A stretch of 10,871 nucleotides of DNA from JBFKOL01 sp041628815 (GCA_041628815.1 JBFKOL010000124.1:1-10871); one strand, 5' to 3'. Shown: positions 1-7,498, numbered from the stretch's first letter. Program-made: numbers and translations. The notes: generated by a model not told the origin, from the sequence alone.

Positions 1-1084
1 CTTTTCTATCGCTGGAATAAATACAAATAGAACAACTATTGCTATCGATCGACGGTGAATTACAATATTCGAGACCATTCCTTAGAAGGTTATGGTTGGC
101 ACAAATACTGGCATAATCATGGATCCAAAAAAAAGATGACTCAATTTTCAGGTTTTTGTAAAATTCAATAAGATTGGATGGGTTATGACCGTATAAAGAA
201 TGGACAATTAAATAATTCGTTTTTAAAGATTTTAAGCTCTTCATCAAATCGATGAATTCTTTCCAATTCAGGATAAATTGATCTTTCCCATTGATCATAA
301 GTCTTATGAGATAATCATACTCATAACTTATTCTTGGTAAAAATTGTACGGGCGAAATGTGAATGTAATCGGCTCTTATGTCCTGGAATGACCGTTGTTC
401 TCTTCGAATACAAAATTGTACGCCTCCTACCTCGCGATTGTAGTTGTCGTGACTGAAAGAAAATATTCTGACCGAACCCGATAACTCAACAATGGCCTTT
501 TTGATTTGTGGCACTTTGCTTTTTGAAGGAAGATGTGGCAGGCGACAGTCAGCGACCTTTTGATCCAGGCTCTTTAATTTATCCAATATTTTTCTTTGCC
601 TTTGGTTAGGAAGTTTCCCTAATCTTCCTTCAACCTGACCTTCCATAATGAAATGATAGAAAGGATTGATCTTCGCATTCAAGACGTCCGTGTTGTTTTC
701 CAGATAGTAAACTGTGGAAAAGGAGTGGCTTGGATCATACCCTTTTCTCCATCCTTTAGTACAATAATGCAATACGGGATCATCTGAATTTTTAACTTCC
801 GGATATTCCGATCTGTAATAATCCACATCAAAATGAGATCTAATAACCTGGCATTCTTCTTCTAATCTGGATTCATTAACTTTTTCTTCGTCAATTTTAT
901 ATTCACTTCGAACTTTGGACTCTGATATGAATGTTTTCATGTTGGAAAGAACAAAACCTTCATTCTCATGTTTCAAAGCATATATCAACTTTTTTAGATT
1001 CCTTCTATTCAAAAGGCGAAAAAACAAAAACGGATCCTTTAAAAAATGGGATAAAAGAAAACCTGTAATTCGGAAAATTCTCAT
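1..1084 (-). CDS. GT4-like glycosyltransferase, polysaccharide biosynthesis (partial, C-terminus off left edge)
   Basis: Open on the minus strand from ATG (1084-1082) to the window edge: 361 codons without a stop, with in-frame stops just upstream of the ATG. Residues about 85-155 hold two copies of a motif frequent in large rhamnan/exopolysaccharide glycosyltransferases: DVDYYRSEYPEV then DPVLHYCTKGWRKGYDPS, and TVYYLENNTDVL then NPFYHFIMEGQVEGR. The transferase part begins near residue 205 with FSFSHDNYNREVGGVQ, which resembles the GG-x-Q nucleotide-sugar-side loop at the start of GT-B enzymes. Residues 321-353 read HDYASICANHNLL followed by C341, C351 and C354, matching the HDy..iCp..nL...C..C segment of a GT4 subgroup. 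The C-terminal donor-binding half lies outside the window. It follows the GT2 gene after 113 bp in the same direction, so the two are probably co-transcribed. Sugar and acceptor specificity cannot be read. The family call is fairly sure. Confidence 0.8.
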   Translation of the reverse strand, partial: MRIFRITGFLLSHFLKDPFLFFRLLNRRNLKKLIYALKHENEGFVLSNMKTFISESKVRSEYKIDEEKVNESRLEEECQVIRSHFDVDYYRSEYPEVKNSDDPVLHYCTKGWRKGYDPSHSFSTVYYLENNTDVLNAKINPFYHFIMEGQVEGRLGKLPNQRQRKILDKLKSLDQKVADCRLPHLPSKSKVPQIKKAIVELSGSVRIFSFSHDNYNREVGGVQFCIRREQRSFQDIRADYIHISPVQFLPRISYEYDYLIRLMINGKDQFILNWKEFIDLMKSLKSLKTNYLIVHSLYGHNPSNLIEFYKNLKIESSFFWIHDYASICANHNLLRNGLEYCNSPSIDSNSCSICIYSSDRK

Positions 1085-1197
1085 TAAAGTTTCACTTCAC
1101 ACTCAACAGCCCTAATTGGGCAACTAAACTAAGAAAGGGATATACAATATGCCCGCAGAAGTACAAAGATGAAATATTTGACATATATTTTTCTTAT

Positions 1198-2244
1198 TCA
1201 TCCACTCAAATTGGTTTCGCGTAAAACATAAAATTTCCAGAAACGACGAAGGTCGGTCTTCAAGAAGAATTTTATTGAATCCCTGGTAAATGGATGAAGC
1301 GATATTTCATTTTTATTCGCATAAAAATTTTTCCTTTTGAGAAGGGCTTTAGGTATATCTGACCCAAATAACATTTTTAAGGTCTTGAAATGGAGGCGTA
1401 CAACGGCAAATCTCATAATTAGAACATTGACCAGGACAATAGAGAAATACTTAAAAACCGCCCATGGAAGATTTTTTGCGAGAAAGGTTTTCGGCATCAA
1501 CTTGAAATAAGTATAAAATATATTGCGTTGGATGCGAATCATGTATTCGGCATTACGGATTTTATCGATCGACCGGCTACCCTTGTGAAAGATTACAGCT
1601 TCAGGACAAAAGAATGATTGATAACCCATCAAGTTGGCTCTAAGTCCCAATTCGGCATCTTCGTATCCAGTCTCAAAAAATTCATCAAATATGCCTATGT
1701 GTCGTAACATTTGAGTAGAATACAACGTAGCACCACCACAAGCTCCAATGTTGGTAAAGGCACGTTGATAATCAGTAATCGGCTTTGAATGACCCAAAGG
1801 AAGGATTTCCGCTGTATTCAACATGTAATGACCCGCATTATCCATGATACTGCGATCATAATAATTGATCATCTTACTGGCTATCATATGGGCCTTATTT
1901 TTTTCTGCACAATTCAGCAGGCTTCTTAGCCATCCAGGGGTCACTACTACATCATTGTTTAGCAATACGACGTACTTGATCTTCGGATCCTCGATAAGAT
2001 TTTTTAGAATATTATTATTTCCTTTGGTAAACCCCAGGTTCTTTTTATTGAAAATCAATGAAACTTTAGGTTTTTGTCCGTACAGTTTTTGCAACTGCTC
2101 TGGCTGAGGTTTTTTTGAAGCGTTATCTACCAAATATACGTGGTATGGAACGCCTTCTAATGACTCCAAAGAATAAAGGCATTCAATGGTATCCTCGATA
2201 CCATTCCAATTCAAAATGATGATGGGGACCTCACGAGAAACCAA
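1198..2244 (-). CDS. Family 2 glycosyltransferase (rhamnosyltransferase-like)
   Basis: 348 residues, the usual size for a GT-A family 2 enzyme that transfers a sugar from a nucleotide donor to a growing glycan at the cytoplasmic membrane face. Visible motifs are VPIIILNWNGIEDTIECL at residues 6-23 (first beta strand and nucleotide loop), VDNAS at 39-43, NLGFTKGNN at 69-77, the metal/donor motif LNND at 95-98, GACGGATLYS at 167-176, and YEDAELGLR at 194-202 (ED acid/base region) followed by FHKGSRS at 219-225. This set matches the WcaE/RfbF-type rhamnosyltransferase subgroup. A hydrophobic stretch at 259-281 may associate with the membrane. The start is TTG at 2244: no ATG or GTG precedes the first strand, and an in-frame TAG lies shortly upstream. 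It is divergent from the GT4 gene at 2301 and upstream of the other minus-strand transferase. The exact sugar is unknown. Confidence 0.88.
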   Translation of the reverse strand: MVSREVPIIILNWNGIEDTIECLYSLESLEGVPYHVYLVDNASKKPQPEQLQKLYGQKPKVSLIFNKKNLGFTKGNNNILKNLIEDPKIKYVVLLNNDVVVTPGWLRSLLNCAEKNKAHMIASKMINYYDRSIMDNAGHYMLNTAEILPLGHSKPITDYQRAFTNIGACGGATLYSTQMLRHIGIFDEFFETGYEDAELGLRANLMGYQSFFCPEAVIFHKGSRSIDKIRNAEYMIRIQRNIFYTYFKLMPKTFLAKNLPWAVFKYFSIVLVNVLIMRFAVVRLHFKTLKMLFGSDIPKALLKRKNFYANKNEISLHPFTRDSIKFFLKTDLRRFWKFYVLRETNLSG

Positions 2245-2300
2245 CGGCAGAAAATATCTCTAAATATAGGTTCTATCCGGTGAATACTTACTTTAGCAGG

Positions 2301-3404
2301 ATGAAAATAGGCATAATCGGAGATGCCCTTGACCGGCAATATGCCGGAATTCATATTTATACCAAAAACTTAGTAGACCATCTGGTAAAGGTGGACTTGG
2401 AAAATGAATATTTTCTCTTTCGAGAAAAAGCTTCAGTAAATCCCTCGTTTCACGAAATTGTGATACCTGTATTCAAATGGATACCGGGATATCAATCTTT
2501 CCGGTTACTTTTTGCAATCCCCACGCTGGCCAGAAAGTACAATTTGGATGTGGTCGTCGAACCGGCTCATTTTGGACCATTTAACCTCCCCAAATCAATT
2601 AAACGCGTCACGGTAATTCACGATCTAACGCCTATTCTGTTTCCTGAGTGGCATACCTTTAATGGGTGGTTTTTACAAAAACTATTTCTCCCTGGTATCG
2701 TCAAGAGAGCAGACCTGATCATTACAAACTCCGAATATACCAAATCGGATATTGTAAATCACATGCATAAAGATCCTGCTGAGATCATCCCGATTCATCT
2801 CGGAATATCGGATCGATTTTATAGGAGAAAAAATCTGGCTGTATTAAAAGAGTATGGCATATACAAACCTTACATTCTTTACTTGGGCACGTTGGAGCCA
2901 AGAAAAAATCTCATTGGTTTAATAAAGGCAGTTGAGCTTTTCAAAGAGCGGAATCCACATGCTCAAGAGCAGCTTATTCTCACAGGTAAAAAAGGATGGA
3001 AGATCAAGGAATTACTGAGAAATAAGTATCAATCTCGCTATCATCACGATATCATTTTACTTGGATATGCTGAGCGTGACCACCTTCCGCACATTTATTC
3101 GGGTGCTACATTTTTCATATATCCTTCTTTTTATGAAGGATTTGGCATTCCCGTCCTCGAAGCCCTTGCATGCGGAGTACCAGTGCTAGCTTCAAAAAGC
3201 ACAAGCTTACCCGAGGTAGGCGGAAAGCATGTGCATTATTTTGACCCTTCCGATGTAAACGATATGGCAAATACCATGCATATCGTGTTTCATGGAGTTA
3301 CTGGAGATAACAAAGAAAGCATGGAATACGCTCAATCCTTCACCTGGGAGCGCATGGCCACACGATTCAAATCATCTATTGAAAAACTAGCAGAGGTGAG
3401 CTAA
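2301..3404 (+). CDS. GT4 family glycosyltransferase (glycosyl transferases group 1)
   Basis: 367 residues from ATG 2301; an in-frame GTG at 2280 would add seven residues. I prefer the ATG because the first Rossmann strand, MKIGIIGDAL, starts there, although an AGG abuts it and no spaced Shine-Dalgarno site is seen. The protein has the two-domain GT-B layout. The N-terminal domain has GIHIYTKNL near 16-24 and VIHDLTPILFP with H107-D108. The C-terminal donor domain opens with ILYLGTLEPRKNL (about 192-204) and contains YPSFYEGFGIPVLEALACG, the E-x7-E signature of GT4 retaining transferases (E279, E287). This resembles mannosyl- and other hexosyl-transferases of exopolysaccharide pathways; the sugar cannot be assigned. 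It is transcribed away from the GT2 gene, with only 56 bp between start codons, and sits 51 bp before the UDP-glucose dehydrogenase gene, so those two may be co-transcribed. The coding sequence is A/T-rich. Confidence 0.9.
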   Translation: MKIGIIGDALDRQYAGIHIYTKNLVDHLVKVDLENEYFLFREKASVNPSFHEIVIPVFKWIPGYQSFRLLFAIPTLARKYNLDVVVEPAHFGPFNLPKSIKRVTVIHDLTPILFPEWHTFNGWFLQKLFLPGIVKRADLIITNSEYTKSDIVNHMHKDPAEIIPIHLGISDRFYRRKNLAVLKEYGIYKPYILYLGTLEPRKNLIGLIKAVELFKERNPHAQEQLILTGKKGWKIKELLRNKYQSRYHHDIILLGYAERDHLPHIYSGATFFIYPSFYEGFGIPVLEALACGVPVLASKSTSLPEVGGKHVHYFDPSDVNDMANTMHIVFHGVTGDNKESMEYAQSFTWERMATRFKSSIEKLAEVS

Positions 3405-3455
3405 TTGCTTGGTTTGTTGTTTCTGCTATTTTTACCATGTAATTGAAAATGCAAC

Positions 3456-4820
3456 ATGAAAGTAGCAGTAATTGGCACCGGTTATGTCGGACTGGTCACG
3501 GGCACCTGTCTCGCCGAGACGGGCAACGAGGTCATCTGTGTAGACATCGACCAAGATAAGGTGGAGAAACTTCAAAATGGAGTGCTCACCATTTATGAGC
3601 CCGGTTTGGATATCCTATACGAGCGCAACTACAAGGAAAAACGCCTTTTTTTCTCCACTGACCTTGCTGAAGCATGTCGCAGGTCCGAAGTTGTATTTTT
3701 GGCGCTGCCAACACCCGCTGGGGAGGATGGCTCGGCCGATCTTTCGCACTTCCTGAAAGTCGCGACACAATTACCCGAATACATAAAAAAGTACACCGTG
3801 GTCGTTGACAAAAGTACGGTCCCTGTCGGAACGGCCGAGCAAGTAGAGGCTTTGATGGCTGAGAGCTTGGACCGCAATCTTTTTGATGTAGTATCCAATC
3901 CCGAATTCCTCAGGGAAGGTGTGGCCGTTGGTGATTTCTTGAAGCCCGAACGCATCATCATAGGTACGAGATCGAAGAAGGCGAAAAGGATCATGAAAGA
4001 ATTGTACAAACCCTATATCCGGCAGGGCAATCCCATCTATTATATGGATCCCCGTTCTGCTGAAATGACCAAGTATGCTTCCAACGCATACCTGGCGACG
4101 CGTATATCCTTTATGAATGAGATGGCCAATTTGTGTGAATTGACCGGTGCCAATGTGGATATGGTCCGCAAGGGTATGGGCAGCGATTCGCGCATAGGAC
4201 CGAGATTCTTGTATGCCGGGGTAGGTTATGGCGGCTCCTGTTTTCCAAAAGATGTGAAGGCCCTTGAAAAGACCGCCCAGGATTACAGTTATAACTTCAA
4301 GATCCTTAAAGCGGTCATGGATGTCAACAAAGCCCAGAAGAACAAACCGTTTGATAAATTAAGGTCTTTGTATGGCAAAAAATTAAAGAACAAGACCATC
4401 GCCATCTGGGGTCTTGCCTTCAAGCCCGATACCGACGACATCCGCGAAGCGCCATCCATCAATTTGCTGGATGCCCTGGTGGGCAAGTGCAAGGAGATCC
4501 GTGTCTTTGATCCGGAAGCCTTGGACAATGTAATGGCGCAGTATGGCGACCGGCTCTACTATGCACAGAGCCAGTACGATGCGATCTACAGCGCCGATGC
4601 CCTGGTGGTGTTGACAGAATGGACGGCTTTTAGGAATCCCGATCTGCAATTTCTCAAGGAAACACTGGGTGACGGAGTGGTGTTTGATGGAAGAAATATT
4701 TTCGACCCCGAAGAGATGATTGAAGTGGGGTTTGACTACTACAGTATTGGCAGGCCGGTAGATCTGAAATCACTGGACAAAGAGAAGGAAGAGGTTGGAG
4801 AGGTGGAAAGTGTGGGATGA
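3456..4820 (+). CDS. ugd: UDP-glucose 6-dehydrogenase
   Basis: 454 residues, full length. The enzyme oxidises UDP-glucose to UDP-glucuronate with two NAD+, supplying an acidic sugar donor for polysaccharides. The N-terminal Rossmann domain starts MKVAVIGTGYVGLVTG (GxGxxG at 7-12), with the NAD-ribose acid D30 ending VICVD. Further signatures are LPTP at 84-87, STVPVGT at 120-126, NPEFLREG at 148-155, the K206/N210 segment EMTKYASNAYLA, and GVGYGGSCFPKD at 255-266 with the catalytic nucleophile C262. The C-terminal UDP-binding domain shows WGLAFKPDTDDIREAPS at 318-334 and DGRNIFDP at 411-418. The last 15 or so residues are a charged Glu/Lys tail with no family motif. It lies beside glycosyltransferase genes, so its product probably feeds that glycan. 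It looks richer in G+C than the flanking transferase genes. The 14 bp after its stop separate it from the first inverted-repeat element. Confidence 0.97.
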   Translation: MKVAVIGTGYVGLVTGTCLAETGNEVICVDIDQDKVEKLQNGVLTIYEPGLDILYERNYKEKRLFFSTDLAEACRRSEVVFLALPTPAGEDGSADLSHFLKVATQLPEYIKKYTVVVDKSTVPVGTAEQVEALMAESLDRNLFDVVSNPEFLREGVAVGDFLKPERIIIGTRSKKAKRIMKELYKPYIRQGNPIYYMDPRSAEMTKYASNAYLATRISFMNEMANLCELTGANVDMVRKGMGSDSRIGPRFLYAGVGYGGSCFPKDVKALEKTAQDYSYNFKILKAVMDVNKAQKNKPFDKLRSLYGKKLKNKTIAIWGLAFKPDTDDIREAPSINLLDALVGKCKEIRVFDPEALDNVMAQYGDRLYYAQSQYDAIYSADALVVLTEWTAFRNPDLQFLKETLGDGVVFDGRNIFDPEEMIEVGFDYYSIGRPVDLKSLDKEKEEVGEVESVG

Positions 4821-5057
4821 AATTCTGAATTACCAATCATTACTGTCCGGTTAAATCTCAAATGAACCTGTTTTGCTGATATAAGTGACTGATTATCAGT
4901 ATTGATTGGCGTCGGTCTAAAAAGGAACCCCCGCCGTTCATATTTCTAATCGGTTTATTGATATTCAAGTGCGATTTTCAATGCATTTCTTCTTGATATC
5001 ATATTTTACCAAGAAGGACCTGTGCTGCTGCCAATGGCGATCAAGAGCAAAAATGCT

Positions 5058-5074
5058 CCCGCCGTAATGGCGGG
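5058..5074. repeat. G/C-rich hairpin in the copy 1-specific insertion
   Basis: Perfect 6-bp inverted repeat CCCGCC-GTAAT-GGCGGG. It lies in a segment (about 5055-5141) that interrupts copy 1 of the element and has no counterpart in copy 2. No T-run follows, so a terminator role is unlikely. It resembles REP-type palindromic intergenic repeats. Confidence 0.55.
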
Positions 5075-5107
5075 TTCCCTCGCTATCGCTCAGTCACGTT
5101 GCGCCTG

Positions 5108-5139
5108 CCCGCCGAAGATGTGACAACATCGTAGGAGGG
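5108..5139. repeat. Imperfect hairpin in the copy 1-specific insertion
   Basis: A 14-nt arm starting CCCGCCGAAGATGT (5108-5121) faces ACATCGTAGGAGGG (5126-5139) across a 4-base loop. Eleven of 14 positions pair, with a perfect inner GATGT/ACATC stem. Together with the hairpin at 5058-5074 it makes up most of the insertion that distinguishes copy 1 from copy 2. Confidence 0.5.
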
Positions 5140-5435
5140 TCTTATCCTGCGCATTTTCCGTTGTCAGAAGAAGTATTCCTAGGAAATATAGGCTTTAAGG
5201 ATGTCACGGCTGCAAAAAGCAGGATGGAGAAGCAGGTATTTTTCTATTCCGAATCGGTTAAAGTATGCATTATTGAGCCCGAAACGGTGCTCCACTCCCG
5301 CCATATTCAGCAGCACGAGCTTTTGGATACTTCCCGCCTTCCATAGCAAGTATTGCGGCGGACAGGTTGGCGGCACAAAAGTATTAGAAGAATCATGTTG
5401 GCCGATTCCCTGGACAACAATGATTCAGAATTCAG

Positions 5436-5916
5436 AATCATTACTGTCCGGTTAAATCTCAAATGACCCTATTTTGTTGGTATAAGTATCTGATAATCAG
5501 CATTCGTTGATTTCGATCTAAATTGTAACCCCCCCTCATTGATATTTCAATTCGGTTCAATGGCATTCAAGTACAATTTTCATTGCATTTATTGTTGATA
5601 TCACGTTTTACCATGAAGGACCTGTGCTGCTGCCAATGGCGATCAGGAGTAAAAATACCGTCGCGGCTTATCCTGCGCATTTACCGTTTTAAGCAGAAGT
5701 ATTCCCAAGATATATAGGCTTTACAGAGGTCACGCCTGCAAAAAGCAGGATGGAGAAGCAGGTATTTTTCTTTTCCGAATCCATTTGAACTTGCAATATT
5801 GAGCCTGAAACGGTGCTCGTCTCCCGCCAGATTCAGCAGCACGAGCTTTTGTACACTTTTGGCGGTCAAAAGTGTAAGAAGAATTATGTTGGCCGATTCC
5901 CCGGACAACAATGATT
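5436..5916. mobile_element. MITE-like inverted-repeat element, copy 2
   Basis: Second copy of the element, separated from the first by only 10 bp (cagaattcag). Its ends AATCATTACTGTCCGG (5436-5451) and CCGGACAACAATGATT (5901-5916) match as inverted repeats at 14 of 16 positions, better than in copy 1. It lacks the two G/C-rich insertions of copy 1, so it probably represents the simpler, ancestral layout. The palindrome CTGAT-A-ATCAG (5490-5500) is kept. A perfect 10-bp-stem hairpin lies near the right end (5852-5876). Flanks on all sides contain GAATT-rich sequence, which could reflect target preference or a duplicated target site, but the boundaries are not exact enough to call one. No coding function is apparent. 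Confidence 0.6.
5852..5876. repeat. Perfect 10-bp-stem hairpin near the right end of element copy 2
   Basis: TACACTTTTG (5852-5861), loop GCGGT, CAAAAGTGTA (5867-5876). The related position in copy 1 has ATACTT (5327-5332) and AAGTAT (5379-5384) on either side of a 36-bp insertion. The T-A pair of copy 1 is a C-G pair in copy 2, so pairing is kept although both bases changed. This suggests that the hairpin itself matters, as DNA or RNA structure. Confidence 0.55.
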
Positions 5917-5960
5917 ATGAATTATGAATTCTCAATTCGGGTTTAATACATGCATGCTTT

Positions 5961-5988
5961 TTGGCGATAATTGATTTTCTATACCTTG
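5961..5988 (+). promoter_or_regulatory. Possible promoter for the SDR-ankyrin gene
   Basis: A TTG (5961-5963) lies 16 bp before TATACCTTG (5980-5988), which partly resembles the Bacteroidota -33 TTG / -7 TAnnTTTG promoter, although the -7 match is imperfect. The start codon is 32 bp further downstream. The site lies outside element copy 2, in the 104 bp between it and the gene. Confidence 0.25.
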
Positions 5989-6020
5989 TTCCCAATAAAT
6001 CAAGCAAGAAATAAACTCTT

Positions 6021-7442
6021 ATGAAGGCATTATTCCATACAATACTAACCATGCTGTTCGTCGCAACAGCCTTTGTCAGCTGCTTCGCTCAGGTCGGTAC
6101 TGAGCTGCGGGCCGTGTTGATTACGGGAACCAGTTCGGGCATTGGTCTTAAAATGACGGAGGTGCTGTCAGAAAACGGTTTTTTTGTCTATGCCGGTGTC
6201 CGAACGCCGGAGGACTATGCGCGCCTCAATGCCATGGACAATGTGCAGGCCGTCCAACTGGACGTGACCATCCAGAGCGAGATTGCTGCCGCCGTGGAAT
6301 TCATCCGCTCCGAGGGAAGAGGACTTTACGGGCTGATCAACAACGCGGGAGTGGCCGTCATGGGACCGCTGATCGAACTCCCCGAGGAAGACATGCATTT
6401 TCAGCTTGACGTCAATCTCATGGGACCTTATCGGATTACCAAGGCATTTGCGGATCTGTTGATCGAAAGTGAGGGGCGCGTGATGACCGTAAGTTCTATT
6501 GCGGGGATCCTTTCCGGCCAGTTCATGGGGGCCTACAGCATGAGTAAGCACGGCGTTGAGGCATTTATCGATGCGCTTGCCGCTGAACTTACGTCTTTCA
6601 ATGTGCAGGTAGCGGCGGTGGAGCCAGGCAACTACAAATCACAGATCGTGGCATCCATGGTCGAGCGAATGAAGAAAAGGGGCTATACGGGTGAAGACTC
6701 AAGATATGGGTCGCTGTGGAATATGCTGACAGGTCCTTTCGATCGGTCCCAGTACAAGGAACCTGATGAGGTAGCCATGGCGGCACTGCACTTTTTGACC
6801 AGTGACACACCCAAACGGCGCTATATGGTGGTTCCCAACCAGGCGGAGGCCGAAATCACTATCCGGAAGATTTTGAGAGAAATGGTGCAGTTGAACGAAG
6901 GGCACGCTTACACCTATACAAGAGATGAACTGATGAATATGCTGGATCAGGCGCTCGGCGAGGTACAAAATACGATCCCGGAGTCCTCCTCAGACCCCAA
7001 TATTCTTGAGGCATCGATGACCGGTGATGTTCAAGCCGTAAAAAGACTTATCGCGGCAGGTGCCGACTTGAATGCGCGGGAGCCCTTCGGCGGATCGAGT
7101 CCTCTCATCACCTCAGTGACTTTTGGTCATGCCGATGTGGCGAAGGCATTGATCGATGCCGGCGCCGATCTTAATCTTCGGAACAATGAAGGATCGACGG
7201 CATTGATCACGGCGGCCTTTTTCTGCCGGACAGAAATCGTGGAGATGCTGCTCGCAGCAGGTGCCGACAAAAGCATACGAAACAATGCAGGATCGACGGC
7301 CCTGGAAGTAGTTTCTGCCCCATTTGAATCCATGAAGGGCATCTACGATTTTATTGGTAATTCTTTGGCTCCTTTTGGGTTGAAACTGGACTATGGCCGG
7401 ATCAAAAAGATACGGCCGGAGAACGCGGAAATGCTCAAATAA
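6021..7442 (+). CDS. Exported short-chain dehydrogenase/reductase fused to ankyrin repeats
   Basis: 473 residues. Residues 1-24 look like a signal peptide: MKALFH, a hydrophobic core, then SCFAQ with likely cleavage after A23. A classical SDR fold follows: TGTSSGIG cofactor loop (35-42), R61 after the second strand (often NADP preference), LDVT (80-83), NNAG (107-110), N132, catalytic S159, Y172 and K176 (Y-S-M-S-K), and EPG (201-203). The spacing of 13 between S159 and Y172 is canonical, so the active site appears intact. Residues about 325-430 carry three ankyrin repeats and part of a fourth (AAGADLNAR, DAGADLNLR, AAGADKSIR). The start ATG is the only one ahead of the signal peptide; upstream is A-rich without Shine-Dalgarno. 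A secreted NAD(P)-dependent SDR is odd, since cofactor is cytoplasmic, so the segment may instead anchor the protein in the inner membrane. Substrate unknown. It looks richer in G+C than the A/T-rich genes nearby. Confidence 0.9.
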   Translation: MKALFHTILTMLFVATAFVSCFAQVGTELRAVLITGTSSGIGLKMTEVLSENGFFVYAGVRTPEDYARLNAMDNVQAVQLDVTIQSEIAAAVEFIRSEGRGLYGLINNAGVAVMGPLIELPEEDMHFQLDVNLMGPYRITKAFADLLIESEGRVMTVSSIAGILSGQFMGAYSMSKHGVEAFIDALAAELTSFNVQVAAVEPGNYKSQIVASMVERMKKRGYTGEDSRYGSLWNMLTGPFDRSQYKEPDEVAMAALHFLTSDTPKRRYMVVPNQAEAEITIRKILREMVQLNEGHAYTYTRDELMNMLDQALGEVQNTIPESSSDPNILEASMTGDVQAVKRLIAAGADLNAREPFGGSSPLITSVTFGHADVAKALIDAGADLNLRNNEGSTALITAAFFCRTEIVEMLLAAGADKSIRNNAGSTALEVVSAPFESMKGIYDFIGNSLAPFGLKLDYGRIKKIRPENAEMLK

Positions 7443-7468
7443 AATCATATTCTATGACTGGAATTACT

Positions 7469-7483
7469 TAGGCTGCATGCCTA
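7469..7483. terminator. Possible weak bidirectional terminator between convergent genes
   Basis: Inverted repeat TAGGC-TGCAT-GCCTA in the 56 bp between the convergent ends of the SDR-ankyrin gene (7442) and the small membrane protein gene (7499). The stem is only 5 bp and no strong T-run follows on either strand, so the call rests mainly on position. Confidence 0.25.
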
Positions 7484-7498
7484 TTCGGTGTTGAAACA

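Larger units (their letters stand above)
4835..5425. mobile_element. MITE-like inverted-repeat element, copy 1
   Basis: Left end AATCATTACTGTCCGG (4835-4850) and right end CTGGACAACAATGATT (5410-5425) are imperfect terminal inverted repeats (13 of 16 positions match when the right end is reversed). Inside, the sequence aligns along most of its length with a second copy starting 601 bp later; by eye the aligned parts are roughly 80-90% identical. A small palindrome ACTGAT-T-ATCAGT sits at 4888-4900 in the left arm. Copy 1 is about 110 bp longer than copy 2 because of two G/C-rich insertions near 5055-5141 and 5333-5368. No transposase or convincing gene is present: short open frames on both strands have no start context and do not evolve like proteins. 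A non-autonomous transposable element is the likeliest reading; the parent IS family is not identifiable from this sequence alone. Confidence 0.6.

Noticed and set aside
915..1115. 66-codon plus-strand open frame
   Set aside because: It is antisense to the N-terminus of the partial glycosyltransferase, whose frame has clear family motifs.
3409..3434. Possible promoter before the UDP-glucose dehydrogenase gene (TTG then TATTTTTA)
   Set aside because: The spacing is too short and the -7 match poor; read-through from the GT4 gene 51 bp upstream is as likely.
3586..4836. Several minus-strand open frames opposite the UDP-glucose dehydrogenase
   Set aside because: They are shadows of a highly conserved gene and have no family-like sequence.
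5161..5455. Plus-strand open frames in element copy 1
   Set aside because: They overlap each other in different frames, are broken by stops in copy 2 and resemble no family.
5179..5911. Short minus-strand open frames in both element copies sharing a motif around EKYLLLHPAFC
   Set aside because: The frames start at different places, lack start context and show about 77% residue identity over 48 positions while the DNA is about 87% identical, so there is no sign of selection for protein. They follow from the repeat itself.
4835..5916. CRISPR array
   Set aside because: There are only two long diverged copies, not short regular repeats with spacers.
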